A stretch of 57,536 bases of DNA from a virus. The notes beneath the pieces are model-generated. The model had not been told where the DNA came from. It saw only the letters and a program-made list of their open reading frames with translations, and searched no databases. This document shows, in pieces, positions 32,045 to 41,701 of this stretch (positions are counted from its first letter, which is position 1; every line of letters starts with the position of its first letter). The position numbers and the translations under genes were made by a program. The stretch spans positions 1 to 57,536 of IMG/VR virus record IMGVR_UViG_3300035703_000110. The stretch is one strand, 5' to 3'.

Positions 32045-34003
32045 TTAGAAGTTGTTAGCCGTGTTGCTGATCTGCTTCCAGCTTCCGGCCGCGCCAGTTG
32101 CATCGCAAACCACGGCGTTGAAGTCCGCAATGGTGCCCCGCGTAGTGGCCGACTTCTGAACCGTCATCGCGCCAGGCGTGCGAGCAATGCCGGTACCGCC
32201 AATGTCAATGCCGATGCCCATGCAGTTGCGGATTGTTTTCGACGTTGCCGCACCGCCAAACGCATCATTTGCATACAGACCCTTGCCCGATGGAATGGTC
32301 AACTCGAAGCCGCCAGTCGTGGCCTCGATGTGATTGCCGACTTGATACCCGTTGCGCTCCGCATAACCAATGTAGAGGGCGTGCGAGTTAGAAGCCGACT
32401 TGTAGCCCTGTCCGCAGTTGATAGAGATATAACTATCAATGGAGGTCGAGCAAGGTGAGCTGCTGGCCGTGTGGTTGACGCCATAGCGCACGTTCTTAGT
32501 CATCAGCTTGCCGATTTGCAGTGTGTCGATGCGGCCGGCGTTGTTGATGCAGATGGACACGTTTTGGTAAGCAGGTGCGGAATAGCTAATGCTTTCAATT
32601 TGCACGTTGTTGACCGCTGCGCCACTTGTGACCAACAGCACGTTTGCCGTTGCCGTGTTGGCAGGCGTCATAGCCAGTTTGCCAGTTTGTAAAGAGTCCA
32701 CTGTCATACCGCTGGTGACGTTAATCATGGGCTTCGCTGACACTTGGCTCCAAGAAATATCACCGATAACGACTTTGCCAGCGGTGGAGGCCGTAGCGCT
32801 CACGCAGCCGGGGTCGTTAATCAGGTTAATCAGACCTTGACCGCCAGAAATGCGGCCACCCACTTTGCCAACAAACAAATCACGAATGGTGCCCAGCGCA
32901 GAGCCAAAGTATTTGAACGCAGTGAGCGAGCCGGATGGGTACAAGCCATCTGCTACCACTACGCCATAGTCACCTTGCTTGTAATTGGTGGGCAAATATT
33001 GGGGATAGTCGCTGTTACCCACCGCCACCATGTCATCACCGGTGTATCCGCGCACGTTGCGCACTGAAATATCGTCTCCGTGGCCTTGGAAGTGGACGCC
33101 ATCAGAATCGGTTTCAAAGTCAAGATTGGCAATATCTGCGTCATAAGCACCATACAGCGCATAGACGTACTTCTGGGTATTCACCCCCGCCTGCTCTTGA
33201 ATCTTGAGGCCCTTGACGTTCCAGAGAAAAACGGCGTGGCAGTTGAAGTTATCGGAGCCGGTCAGCGCGGTGCGGTTGTAGTCAAACGCTCCGCCCCTGA
33301 GCGAAATGTTTTTGTTTGCAAGGGCAAAGGTGATCGTGCCGGTTGCGGGACTTGTCAGGCCTTCGGCTGGTGCATCGTCCGCAGTCAGCTTGTACTTGAA
33401 TGTGAGGCCGCTTACCTCGGTCACGATGTGAGCGCCGTTATAGGCGTAAGGCGTAGCACCCAACACCACGACAGCTTTGCCAACTTGAGGCAGGTTTACA
33501 GCGTCGGCAAGAGTCGCCACAACAGTAATGCCGTCAGCACTGGTAAGGCTGGAAATTGCCTTGTTTTCGGCGTTCCACTCGCTGTTGCGCAGGATATTGC
33601 GCCGTGCGCCCGCTGCGTTTTTAATCGCAGTGCGAGGGCCGAGAACCAGCGATGTGTCGTCATAAATCGTTAGCGGAGCATCCACATACACATCACCCGC
33701 CACATCAGCCAGCACTTCGCCTTGACCATCGAGCCACGCCTGAATCAATGCCCTGTTTACGCTTGCCAGCGCGGGAACGTTTGGAGTCAGGCCAAGGACT
33801 GGAAGCCGCACAACGCCATCACCCACACCCAATGCTCTCTCTCCGGTGAGCTGATTGGTTTTTACCGCAGCGTAATGTGTCTCTTTGCGGTCTTGATCGG
33901 CAACAACCAAACCACCGTCCAAGCCAACCATGACACGGGAATATCCCTCGGGTGCATCTGGCAACTTGTCTGGATTGACGTGTTTCAAGAGTAAGTCTTG
34001 CAT
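32045..34003 (-). CDS. Tailspike-like right-handed beta-helix protein
   Basis: 652 residues. The N-terminal ~120 residues form an attachment domain. Then beta-helix rungs appear: KNISLRGGAFDYN, FETDSDGVHFQGHGDDISVRNVRGYTGDDMVAVG, which is the Asp-rich pattern of GH28/pectate-lyase-like tailspikes. It probably recognises or cleaves a host surface polysaccharide. Catalytic activity is inferred from the acidic cluster only. Confidence 0.83.
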   Translation of the reverse strand: MQDLLLKHVNPDKLPDAPEGYSRVMVGLDGGLVVADQDRKETHYAAVKTNQLTGERALGVGDGVVRLPVLGLTPNVPALASVNRALIQAWLDGQGEVLADVAGDVYVDAPLTIYDDTSLVLGPRTAIKNAAGARRNILRNSEWNAENKAISSLTSADGITVVATLADAVNLPQVGKAVVVLGATPYAYNGAHIVTEVSGLTFKYKLTADDAPAEGLTSPATGTITFALANKNISLRGGAFDYNRTALTGSDNFNCHAVFLWNVKGLKIQEQAGVNTQKYVYALYGAYDADIANLDFETDSDGVHFQGHGDDISVRNVRGYTGDDMVAVGNSDYPQYLPTNYKQGDYGVVVADGLYPSGSLTAFKYFGSALGTIRDLFVGKVGGRISGGQGLINLINDPGCVSATASTAGKVVIGDISWSQVSAKPMINVTSGMTVDSLQTGKLAMTPANTATANVLLVTSGAAVNNVQIESISYSAPAYQNVSICINNAGRIDTLQIGKLMTKNVRYGVNHTASSSPCSTSIDSYISINCGQGYKSASNSHALYIGYAERNGYQVGNHIEATTGGFELTIPSGKGLYANDAFGGAATSKTIRNCMGIGIDIGGTGIARTPGAMTVQKSATTRGTIADFNAVVCDATGAAGSWKQISNTANNF

Positions 34004-34052
34004 TTGAGTAGCTCCTTTAAAAGACTTGATTATGCCTAGACTCAGCTTGAAG

Positions 34053-35873
34053 TTACAACCAATCTACGCCATCCCAACGCTTCAGTGACGCATTTACCCA
34101 ATCCAGACCATCCCAACGCTTGAGCGAGGCGTCTACCCAACCACCGGCTGTATAGACTTTCACGTAAAACGCGGGGTCGGTCAGACTAACTCCAATGAGT
34201 GCAGCGGTGTCCGAGTCGGGGGATTCACTAACAACGAGTAGACCTTGCGCAAAGGCTTCCCCTGTGGCCGTCATTGTGTCAAAAAGCTCTACCTCGGCAC
34301 ACGACACAGCGCCAACCGCGTAGACCTTACCTGTGGCTGTAGCGCTATCCGAACCTACTTCGACCGCAGCAAACATGCCGAGGATCAAAGCTTGCCCGGT
34401 CATCACCACACTGTCAGCGCCACTTTCTACAGCACTCAGGAAACCCGTGCGAGGATCACTTGTGGTTGCGCCGGTTCCTGCAAAGGTATCAACGCCTGTC
34501 TCAGTGGCAGCGATTGCACCTTGGACCCGGACAGCACCTGCGCCCGTGAGCGTGTCTGCCCCGGCTTCAGTGGCGATCAGTGATCCCTGAGTGCGGACAG
34601 TGCCCGAGGCTGTGATTGTGTCAGCGCCTAGCTCGGCAACCGACATTACGCCTTGGACCCGGCTGACCCCTAAGCCTGCAAACGTGTCACTACCGCTTTC
34701 GGCAACAGTGGTTGCACCTTGGACCCGAGCAACGCCAGTAGCGGTCACCGTGTCAGCGCCTGTCTCAGTGACAAGCAGTGAACCGGTACGCGTATTTTCT
34801 ACAGCTTGACCCGAGCCCCCGAAAGTGTCCGTGCCTGTTTCAGCAACAGACAGAGCGCCTCGGGCAAGGGTAGAGCCTGTGCCGGTGAGCGTGTCCGCGC
34901 CTGCCTCGGCAACGGTCAACGAGCCCTGTGTAAAGGTGAGGCCCGCACCCGTGAATACGTCACTGCCTGTCTCGGCTGCAAGCAAGGAGCCCTGCACACG
35001 GATCACGCCTGTGCCGGTGAGCGTGTCAGCGCCTGTCTCGGCAACGGTCACCGAGCCCTGCACACGGCTTGCACCAGTGGCTGTGAAGCTGTCAGCTCCG
35101 ACTTCAGTGGCAGTCAGTGCGCCCTGGACAAAAGCAAGGCCGGTAGAGGTGAGCGTGTCAGCGCCTGTCTCGCCAACGGTCAACGAGCCCTGTGCCAACA
35201 TGCCACCCGCAGCGGTCAACGTGTCAGCCCCAGCTTCAGTGGTGGTCAGCGTGCCTCGGGCAAGGGTAGCGCCTGTACTGGTGAGCGTGTCGCTACCTGC
35301 CTCGGCAATGGTGATTGCACCTTGGACCCGAGCTGTGCCCGAGGCTGTGATTGTGTCAGCGCCCACCTCGGCAACCGACATTGCGCCTTGGACCCGTACA
35401 GAGCCCGAGGCTACCGCGCTATCCGTACCTGTTTCAACAACGGAAAACGAGCCTTGCGCCAATGTACCACCGGCAGCGGTGAGCGTGTCAACGCCTGTTT
35501 CAGTGGCGCTCAGTGACCCGGTACGCGTGACAGCGGCTACCGTGCCCGAGGATGCAAAGGTATCGCTACCTGCCTCGGCAACGGTCAACGAGCCTTGGGA
35601 AAGGGTATCGCCTGTACTGGTGAGCGTGTCGCTGCCTGTCTCGGCAACGGTAAGTGACCCGGTAACAGAGGCAGCGGCTACAGTGCCCGAGGCTGCAAAT
35701 GTGTCAACCCCGGCTTCAGTGGCGGTCAGATTGCCGGTAACCCCGGTTTGTGCAGCCGAGGCTTCCCAAAACTCTTGAGCTATTAAGTGGGAGTTGGTGT
35801 ACGCGTTGCGCTTGACTAGATCACTTCCCTTCAAGCGGCCTACGTTGCCACGCCGGAAAATGCTAGTCGGCAT
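34053..35873 (-). CDS. Repeat-rich tail fibre-like protein, 606 aa
   Basis: After a 46-residue N-terminus, 22 copies of a 22-25 residue repeat follow, consensus GSLTVAETGADTLTxTG then a hydrophobic-Q end. The C-terminus has a duplicated 13-residue unit, WVDASLKRWDGLD and WVNASLKRWDGVD. The regular small/acidic/Thr-rich repeats suggest a fibrous beta-solenoid or stacked beta-sandwiches. It is grouped with adsorption genes. No match to a characterised fibre is claimed. Confidence 0.8.
   Translation of the reverse strand: MPTSIFRRGNVGRLKGSDLVKRNAYTNSHLIAQEFWEASAAQTGVTGNLTATEAGVDTFAASGTVAAASVTGSLTVAETGSDTLTSTGDTLSQGSLTVAEAGSDTFASSGTVAAVTRTGSLSATETGVDTLTAAGGTLAQGSFSVVETGTDSAVASGSVRVQGAMSVAEVGADTITASGTARVQGAITIAEAGSDTLTSTGATLARGTLTTTEAGADTLTAAGGMLAQGSLTVGETGADTLTSTGLAFVQGALTATEVGADSFTATGASRVQGSVTVAETGADTLTGTGVIRVQGSLLAAETGSDVFTGAGLTFTQGSLTVAEAGADTLTGTGSTLARGALSVAETGTDTFGGSGQAVENTRTGSLLVTETGADTVTATGVARVQGATTVAESGSDTFAGLGVSRVQGVMSVAELGADTITASGTVRTQGSLIATEAGADTLTGAGAVRVQGAIAATETGVDTFAGTGATTSDPRTGFLSAVESGADSVVMTGQALILGMFAAVEVGSDSATATGKVYAVGAVSCAEVELFDTMTATGEAFAQGLLVVSESPDSDTAALIGVSLTDPAFYVKVYTAGGWVDASLKRWDGLDWVNASLKRWDGVDWL
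34245..35735. repeat. 22 degenerate 66-75 bp coding repeats
   Basis: The region encodes 22 successive units of 22 residues (66 bp), with a few 25-residue versions. Homologous units make the antisense strand open as well, which explains long spurious plus-strand frames there. Such an array can change copy number by recombination. Confidence 0.85.
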
Positions 35874-35876
35874 GGG

Positions 35877-36671
35877 TTAGCCCGCTACGATAGTCAGGTC
35901 AAGCTCGGGGATACCCGTGTTGGTACTGTCCGGTGCAACAACAATCCGCAAAGCCGAGTTTTGAAAAATCTCAGGCAATTCTGTTTTCAGAAAATCGTGA
36001 GTGTCGCCGTCATTGTTGATGCGGACCCGACCGGACCACAAACGGCGCATGACCAAAATGTTGAACGTGCCCGCTGTGGCAACGGAGCCCGCCACACCCG
36101 TGACACCCCGCAAACCGCGATCACCTGAAGCCAAGGGCACTTGCATCATGCGTCCGACTGTGCCCGCTGTACCCAAAGAAACGCCACCTGTAGAGCGCCC
36201 GGTAACACCGGCTTCATTGGTGTAGGTCACGCTAAACGATTGGACGCCTGTGCCCGAGGTGACTTGCTCATACCACAGCTCAAGGCCGGTGAAGTCCGTA
36301 CCACCTAAGACGCGTGAAGCGTATGACGTAGGCGTTTGCCCGGTGACAGCCGCGTTGAACGCATACGCGCCACCTTTCCACAGGATGTCAAACAGGTGAA
36401 TGCGACAAGCCAAAGAACTACCAAACGCAACCCGACTGAGATAGCCCTTGAGCCCGCCAAAACTAGCCAACGTAGGGTAACCCACGTCACCCGCAACAGG
36501 CACAACGCCGGTCGTGGTGCTAGTTCCCGCCAGTACACCCGCCCCCGGACTACCCGCCTGAGCAAACGGCGAAAATGGTGTGGCCGCAATCGCAGACATA
36601 CCCGCCGTTTTAATCATATAGATATTCTGCGAGGGTGCAGCTAGCAATCCGTCAAGGGTTGTGATAGGCAT
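35877..36671 (-). CDS. Phage structural protein, 264 aa
   Basis: 264 residues, rich in small and beta-forming residues (AGVLAGTSTTTGVVPVAGDVG; VTGRSTGGVSLGTAGTVG). It resembles hypothetical virion proteins that I recall beside repeat-rich fibre genes. It is separated by 3 nt from the fibre gene. Likely part of the adsorption apparatus. Confidence 0.72.
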   Translation of the reverse strand: MPITTLDGLLAAPSQNIYMIKTAGMSAIAATPFSPFAQAGSPGAGVLAGTSTTTGVVPVAGDVGYPTLASFGGLKGYLSRVAFGSSLACRIHLFDILWKGGAYAFNAAVTGQTPTSYASRVLGGTDFTGLELWYEQVTSGTGVQSFSVTYTNEAGVTGRSTGGVSLGTAGTVGRMMQVPLASGDRGLRGVTGVAGSVATAGTFNILVMRRLWSGRVRINNDGDTHDFLKTELPEIFQNSALRIVVAPDSTNTGIPELDLTIVAG

Positions 36672-36674
36672 AGC

Positions 36675-37058
36675 TTATGCGTGCGTAATAACAGCGCTGT
36701 TGATGGTAACAGCTTGGTTCACGGCCAAGTTGTTGTTGTCCAAAATCAAATCAGTGCCGCTTGTGCCCACGGTCAGGCCCGTGATGACATCCACGTCAGC
36801 ACTGGTGGTCAGAGTTGCTTTGGTAGCAACGCCCGCAGCGGTTGCCGTCGAATTCAAAATACCTGCAGTTCCGCCGTTGGCATCCGAAAAAGTCAAGACG
36901 CCAGCGCCACCCACTGTACCTGCCGGGTTGGCAAGAGTAAACGTCGCCAACAACGCGTCAGCCGCAGTGAACAACTTGAGCTTGCCCGCTGTACCGAGTG
37001 CAGTGACAACCGCGTTCATACGGGCTACTTTGGTAGCGTTGGGGTAAATGACGGCCAT
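36675..37058 (-). CDS. Hypothetical virion protein, 127 aa
   Basis: 127 residues of Ala/Thr/Gly-rich beta sequence (LGTAGKLKLFTAADALLATFTLANPAG ...). It lies directly upstream of the 264-residue protein and probably belongs with it in the same particle component. No known domain. Confidence 0.72.
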   Translation of the reverse strand: MAVIYPNATKVARMNAVVTALGTAGKLKLFTAADALLATFTLANPAGTVGGAGVLTFSDANGGTAGILNSTATAAGVATKATLTTSADVDVITGLTVGTSGTDLILDNNNLAVNQAVTINSAVITHA

Positions 37059-37114
37059 GGTGATTTCCTCTTACGGGTGGACAAGTTAATGGTGCGGATT
37101 ATAAGCACAGCCCA

Positions 37115-37333
37115 CTACGGCGGAAGCTGCAACCACAAATCATTGATAGCCGGGTTGCTTGGTGCAGTGGCCGACACGGTAAGCGCCGAGCCCCCTGCAG
37201 GCGGGCCAGGTGGTCCCGCTGGACCCTGTTGAACCTCGATGATGGTTGCTGTGAGTTCCTGAGCAACTTCCGTCAAAGTCACTTCAAAGTGATCGACGGT
37301 TTCAACTAGCTCGACGGCGATGACTTCAGACAC
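37115..37333 (-). CDS. Small protein with collagen-like GPAGPPGPP motif
   Basis: 72 residues: a short beta/helical N-terminus, then QQGPAGPPGPPAGG, three Gly-X-Y units, then a C-terminal segment (APSNPAINDLWLQLPP) seen at the ends of many phage fibre proteins. It is probably a small trimeric fibre or linker protein. Confidence 0.7.
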   Translation of the reverse strand: MSEVIAVELVETVDHFEVTLTEVAQELTATIIEVQQGPAGPPGPPAGGSALTVSATAPSNPAINDLWLQLPP

Positions 37334-37670
37334 GGGTTACATCCTGAATCATGGGCAAAATGCCGCTGACAACCGTGCGCACGTCACCCAAGGCGTCAGT
37401 GACTTGAATATCGAAGGCCACGTTACCCACACCGGTAATGATCCGTTTCAAGATGCTCACCGTACCCGCTAAAGGATCGGTAATGTAAATCTGTGGATCA
37501 GCACCATCCGAGCGCCAAGTGTAGAGTGGCTGTGCCGATGCGGGCAATGCACGCATTTGCATCGCAATCACAGCGCCGGTCAAGTTCATGGGTACACCAT
37601 TCAAGGTGATCGTCATGCTCAGGCCACGCCACGTATCACCCGACACATGGGGTTTCAATGTAATTGCCAT
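37326..37670 (-). CDS. Hypothetical virion protein, BppU-like N-terminus
   Basis: 114 residues from ATG 37670. The pattern (GDTWRGLSMTITLNGVPMNLTGAVIAMQMR ... VSGILPMIQDVTRV) is like the N-terminal domains of upper-baseplate/fibre attachment proteins, a weak resemblance. It begins the cassette that follows the portal gene and overlaps the next gene by 8 nt. Confidence 0.7.
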   Translation of the reverse strand: MAITLKPHVSGDTWRGLSMTITLNGVPMNLTGAVIAMQMRALPASAQPLYTWRSDGADPQIYITDPLAGTVSILKRIITGVGNVAFDIQVTDALGDVRTVVSGILPMIQDVTRV

Positions 37671-37672
37671 GG

Positions 37673-39307
37673 TCAAGCCTCATCCTCAGTTTCAACGACT
37701 TTCTTGTCTTCGTCCATCGTTTGCTGCGCGGTGTTTGAACCGGGCTTTTTAGCATCCGAGGTGAAGCTTAGATTGAGTTCACTCATGAGTTTGTTTTCAC
37801 GGCTTCGCTGACGGAAAATCTTGCGGAAGTCTTCACCCAAACGAGCGCACTCTTTTTCGTAGGTGCTCAGGCCCGAGTTGATCCGCATGACTGCAGCCTG
37901 AGTCTCTTTCAACTCATCAATCTGACCGCGTGACGCACCAATCCACTCACACGCGCACAATGCCTCGCGCATGACCGGATCATAGAAAATCTCAGCGCCC
38001 TTGCCGGGTGGAAGCGGGATGTTGCCCGCGTTAATTTCTTCTTCAAGCCACAGGATGTAGATTGAAGTTGCCATGCGGTCGGCCACACTCTTTTTGCGAC
38101 CTTGCATGAACTTCCACACCTCGGCCATAGATGCCCGAGCGGATGAGTAATTCGTCTTGGTGTAGTCCCGGCTAAATTGCTCATAGGACAAACCCAAAGG
38201 TGCTGCGGTGTGGCGCAAGAGTGATTCTTCAAACTCACTGCCAACGCCGCCCGGTGTGCCCATGGGCTTGAGGGAAAGCTTTGTGCCAGGAAACAGGTGC
38301 GGCATTTTCACGCCGTCGATAGCAATGTTGCTGGACCCGCTTGTGTACTCACTCAGGGCACTCATGTACTGACCGAGCATGTCCGCAAAACCGGGCTGAC
38401 CCGCACCCATTGCACCAAAGACCATTTCTTTGGGTAACTCTGACTCCACAGCCGCAGCGTATGTCGCGTTGACCACCGCATTCTGTAACACCACGTCACT
38501 GAATTTCTTGGTCATGCGCATCTGTTTCAACACGCTCACCATGTCGGCAACGCCACGGGTTTGATCCGGCTGCAATTGCTCAATGATGTGGATGACCTGT
38601 TTACGGCCCCATGGCTTTGTCGCAGGCACGTACTTCCATGTCACCTCATCAGAAAACTCAAACATATCTGACGGGTAAGACATGCGAATGTGGTAGCCCA
38701 AATGTCGTCCGAAGTTGTCACGGGAGATACCCCGGCGCAACAGCTTTGAGTCCATTTCCCCGTTGGGGTTGCTCAAGCGTGTGGGGGACACCATTTGAAT
38801 AGCGGTGTTGAATGGTCGGGACGTGTCCTTGTTCAACCACTCGGCGGTTGCCAACACTTCACCGGTCATCAGGAAGCCGCCCACGCCCAAACGTACCAAA
38901 CCTGTCAGGGTGTTGGACCGGGCCGCGTCAAACCAGCACTCTTGACTATCGGCCATCATGTTAAACCGGGTTTCAACGACACGTTGAAACTCAGTAGCCC
39001 ATTCCTCAGTTGCCCCGAGGACTTCAAACTCAGGCTGCGCGTTCACACGGAACTGTGTGCCAACGATGCTGTCACGGTGCGTGTGTACCGCACCCATGGC
39101 GTAACCGTTGTTTTGAACCATGTCCCGCGTGCGGGCATCTGCCATGTCTTTGACAGGGTTCAATTGCCGGTCAGGTGAAACGATAGCCGGATTCCACGAA
39201 AAGGTTTCACGACTTGTGCGCTCTGCACCCTCTAGCCCGCCACCGATGGCTTTTTCAGTGATGCCGAAAATCGACGCCTGTTCGGTTTGTATGTTGGGAT
39301 GTGTCAT
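37673..39307 (-). CDS. Portal protein, lambda gpB family
   Basis: 544 residues from ATG 39307. Lambda-type portal features: RDMVQNNGYAMGAVHTHRDSIVGTQFRVNA, then GGFLMTGEVLATAEWL and the later LGLSYEQFSRDYTKTNYSSARASM. It forms the 12-fold ring for DNA passage. Its gene lies next to gpW- and gpA-like genes, but the expected protease gene has been pushed about 6.7 kb downstream by an inserted cassette. Confidence 0.93.
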   Translation of the reverse strand: MTHPNIQTEQASIFGITEKAIGGGLEGAERTSRETFSWNPAIVSPDRQLNPVKDMADARTRDMVQNNGYAMGAVHTHRDSIVGTQFRVNAQPEFEVLGATEEWATEFQRVVETRFNMMADSQECWFDAARSNTLTGLVRLGVGGFLMTGEVLATAEWLNKDTSRPFNTAIQMVSPTRLSNPNGEMDSKLLRRGISRDNFGRHLGYHIRMSYPSDMFEFSDEVTWKYVPATKPWGRKQVIHIIEQLQPDQTRGVADMVSVLKQMRMTKKFSDVVLQNAVVNATYAAAVESELPKEMVFGAMGAGQPGFADMLGQYMSALSEYTSGSSNIAIDGVKMPHLFPGTKLSLKPMGTPGGVGSEFEESLLRHTAAPLGLSYEQFSRDYTKTNYSSARASMAEVWKFMQGRKKSVADRMATSIYILWLEEEINAGNIPLPPGKGAEIFYDPVMREALCACEWIGASRGQIDELKETQAAVMRINSGLSTYEKECARLGEDFRKIFRQRSRENKLMSELNLSFTSDAKKPGSNTAQQTMDEDKKVVETEDEA

Positions 39308-39309
39308 GG

Positions 39310-39537
39310 TCAAAATACGAATCCAGCAGGACCGTTATTGAATCGAGTTGGTGTGGGGCTTTCCAAGTTGACCTTAGTTTGCAACTCCAGAATGTAGTTA
39401 TACAAGGCTTGCCGGTTGGCAGCGGTGTACTCGATACGGCTTCCGTCAGCCCCATCCACAACCACACGGGCAGACCGTCCGGTCAGCAACTCGTGATAAG
39501 CCTTTTGTGCGTCTTTTAATTGCTCTTGAAGGGTCAT
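39310..39537 (-). CDS. gpW-like head-tail joining protein
   Basis: 75 residues from ATG 39537 (MTLQEQLKDAQKAYHELLTG), close to the 68 residues of lambda gpW. The helix-strand-helix pattern and position between terminase and portal match. The frame extends to 39648, but that extension overlaps the terminase gene. Confidence 0.85.
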   Translation of the reverse strand: MTLQEQLKDAQKAYHELLTGRSARVVVDGADGSRIEYTAANRQALYNYILELQTKVNLESPTPTRFNNGPAGFVF

Positions 39538-39613
39538 GGCCCACCTCATAAGTTCACTGGATCGAGCCCGCACAATTGACCGAGGGGCGTAGTTAGCGGC
39601 AATTCTAGTCCAT

Positions 39614-41701
39614 TTAGGCCAAAGCCTTGCCAAGTTGGCTGAAGTCAAACGCTTTACCTTGCGCTAGAAAACGGGGTGCAGCTTCCACAGTTCGCACCAT
39701 GTCATTTTTATCCCATTCAGCGGCCCACAGCGGCGGGTTGGCCCAATCAAGCTGTTCAACCCGGATGAATTCGCTAATCACACAGCCCATCGCCATGTAA
39801 AGCAAGTCCCATGCCTCGTTGCGTTCTTTGTTGAGGTTTTCCCACCCCTTTGCTGTCCGCGTTTCTGCGCAAAGCTCATTGTAGAAATTGTCAGACAGCC
39901 AATTTGGGAAGCGAATCATGCCTTTACCCGGCTCTACGCAATCCAAACGACCATTGAGCGTGTCCTTGATGACGTTGGCATGTAGGAAAAGGACCGGCAC
40001 GTCACCACGAGCTGCAGTCATTTTGTCTTTCTTGCCGCTGTCAGGATAGCCCAAGCGCGTGCGCGGAGCCTCGGGGGTGCCCGTACCCTTGCTCAAGCAG
40101 AAACGGCGGTGTAGGTTTTGCTCACGCAGCTCCCGGTAGTACCCGTAAGCCATGCCGGTAACACCCTCCAAACCGCCCGAGTCGCAAACGGTGAAACGTA
40201 TGCCCATCATGCGCCCGCTGTCATCAGACAAGGGGTACTCTTTTTTAATGACTAACTCTGTAATCTTGTGCCAATCTGCAGAATACGTGGCAGGTTTGAC
40301 CCACAGCAATTCGCCGTCATCGTCTTCCCGGTCAGACTTGACAATATTGAAGCGATCCACAACCACAAGGTCGTAAGGTGCGCCTGGAATAACGCCGTGG
40401 ATTTGCACCACAAACATATTCTTTTGCACGTCCACGGTTGCAATCAAAAAGCGGACGTTTTCAGGGACAACGCGCTCCCCCAATTCTTCAGCGCGTGACT
40501 TGATAACTTCAGGGGAACGGATGTCGTAGAGTGACTTTGGCAGGTACGGTACACCGATGTCCGTGTTAAAGAATTTCACCAAGGCGTCTTCAGACCCGGT
40601 TCGTTCAAAGTGGTCGTTGGCGTCCATGAACATGGCGTATAACTTACTCCACGATGTGAAGGCCGCAGCTACGCCGTTCATCCAAAAGCTTGCAATGCTT
40701 GTGCGAGGTTCGGGGCCAAACACATGCCCTTTTTTGTCGATACCTTGGCCGTCTTTCAACCAGATTCCCCACGACTGCATAGTGTCCCGCTCATCCGGGT
40801 GGATTAACTCACGGCAATGGGGGCAACGCATACGCACAGTCTGTGCCCGCTCGTAGTTTGTACCCGTGGCTTTTTCGTCAATCTCAAGTAAGTCAAACGT
40901 ACCTTCAAAAAACGCGTCACAGTGCGGGCAAGGCCAATACCAACGGCGGCGGTCCCCACGGTTGTATAGCGCCATGATTCCCTTTGTGGGTGGAGCTTCA
41001 TGCGGGGTCTTGGGTAACCAGCGTGGGTTTTCCACGGGCCGGGACGGCGATGACTCGGCAACAGTCATGGCGTATGAGCCAAACGTGGTTGTCCGTTTTG
41101 ATGCCAAGTCAAAAGGCTCACCGTCACCGTCCACGTCATCCGGCATACGGTCACGGTCAGTCAGGATCACGCGTCCGATGGGCTTGCCCGCCAGCTCGGT
41201 AGGCGTAGGCCACGACAAGGTAAACAAGAGTCCATTGCGGTAACTCTTGTCAAACTTGTTGTCGCTATCCGCACCGGGCAACATCATGGCCCCGACTTCT
41301 GCGCTGTGCCGGTGCAAACGATCAATACGGCGAATAGAAAAGTCGCGGGCGGCGGTCATCGTTGGGCAAACCAACATCAAGTCCAAGGGCTCCACGAGCA
41401 CGCTGTAAACGAGGGCGTTGACAACCAATGAATCCGTCTTGCCTGTCTGCGCGGGGCCGACAAACACCATGCCGTTGTACCGCCGACTTGCAAACGTGTC
41501 CATGGGTTCAATCATGTACTGCGTAGTGTCATTCTTCCAGGGGCCAACATAAGCGCCCGGTGAGTTGACGTACCGGTACTTTTCAGCCGCTGCAGAAACA
41601 GACAACCGCTCAGGGGGCCGCAGCATTTCCGCGAGTTGGCAAAAAATGCCTCCTACGGATTTAAAGCGTTTGGTCGTCAATTGACTCTGTGTGCGGCTCA
41701 T
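39614..41701 (-). CDS. Terminase large subunit, lambda gpA family
   Basis: 695 residues. The N-terminal ATPase has Walker A VGPAQTGKTDSL and LDLMLVCPTMTAARDF. A zinc-like CPHCDAFFEG / CPHCRELIHPDE pair and the later IATVDVQKNMFVVQIHG (nuclease first Asp region) complete the gpA layout. It cuts and pumps DNA into proheads. This family normally acts at cos sites. Confidence 0.93.
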   Translation of the reverse strand: MSRTQSQLTTKRFKSVGGIFCQLAEMLRPPERLSVSAAAEKYRYVNSPGAYVGPWKNDTTQYMIEPMDTFASRRYNGMVFVGPAQTGKTDSLVVNALVYSVLVEPLDLMLVCPTMTAARDFSIRRIDRLHRHSAEVGAMMLPGADSDNKFDKSYRNGLLFTLSWPTPTELAGKPIGRVILTDRDRMPDDVDGDGEPFDLASKRTTTFGSYAMTVAESSPSRPVENPRWLPKTPHEAPPTKGIMALYNRGDRRRWYWPCPHCDAFFEGTFDLLEIDEKATGTNYERAQTVRMRCPHCRELIHPDERDTMQSWGIWLKDGQGIDKKGHVFGPEPRTSIASFWMNGVAAAFTSWSKLYAMFMDANDHFERTGSEDALVKFFNTDIGVPYLPKSLYDIRSPEVIKSRAEELGERVVPENVRFLIATVDVQKNMFVVQIHGVIPGAPYDLVVVDRFNIVKSDREDDDGELLWVKPATYSADWHKITELVIKKEYPLSDDSGRMMGIRFTVCDSGGLEGVTGMAYGYYRELREQNLHRRFCLSKGTGTPEAPRTRLGYPDSGKKDKMTAARGDVPVLFLHANVIKDTLNGRLDCVEPGKGMIRFPNWLSDNFYNELCAETRTAKGWENLNKERNEAWDLLYMAMGCVISEFIRVEQLDWANPPLWAAEWDKNDMVRTVEAAPRFLAQGKAFDFSQLGKALA

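Noticed and set aside
32022-32130. Upstream extension of the integrase to 32130
   Set aside because: It would overlap the end of the tailspike gene and adds sequence without integrase similarity; an ATG at 32025 fits the family better.
34806-35778. Long plus-strand open frames opposite the repeat protein
   Set aside because: They are antisense shadows of the 66-bp repeats: Cys/Ser/Arg- or Val/Ser/Pro-rich, with no ribosome-binding site and no domain.
34053-35873. Diversity-generating retroelement target
   Set aside because: No reverse transcriptase gene or template repeat was found; the variation among the repeats looks like ordinary divergence.
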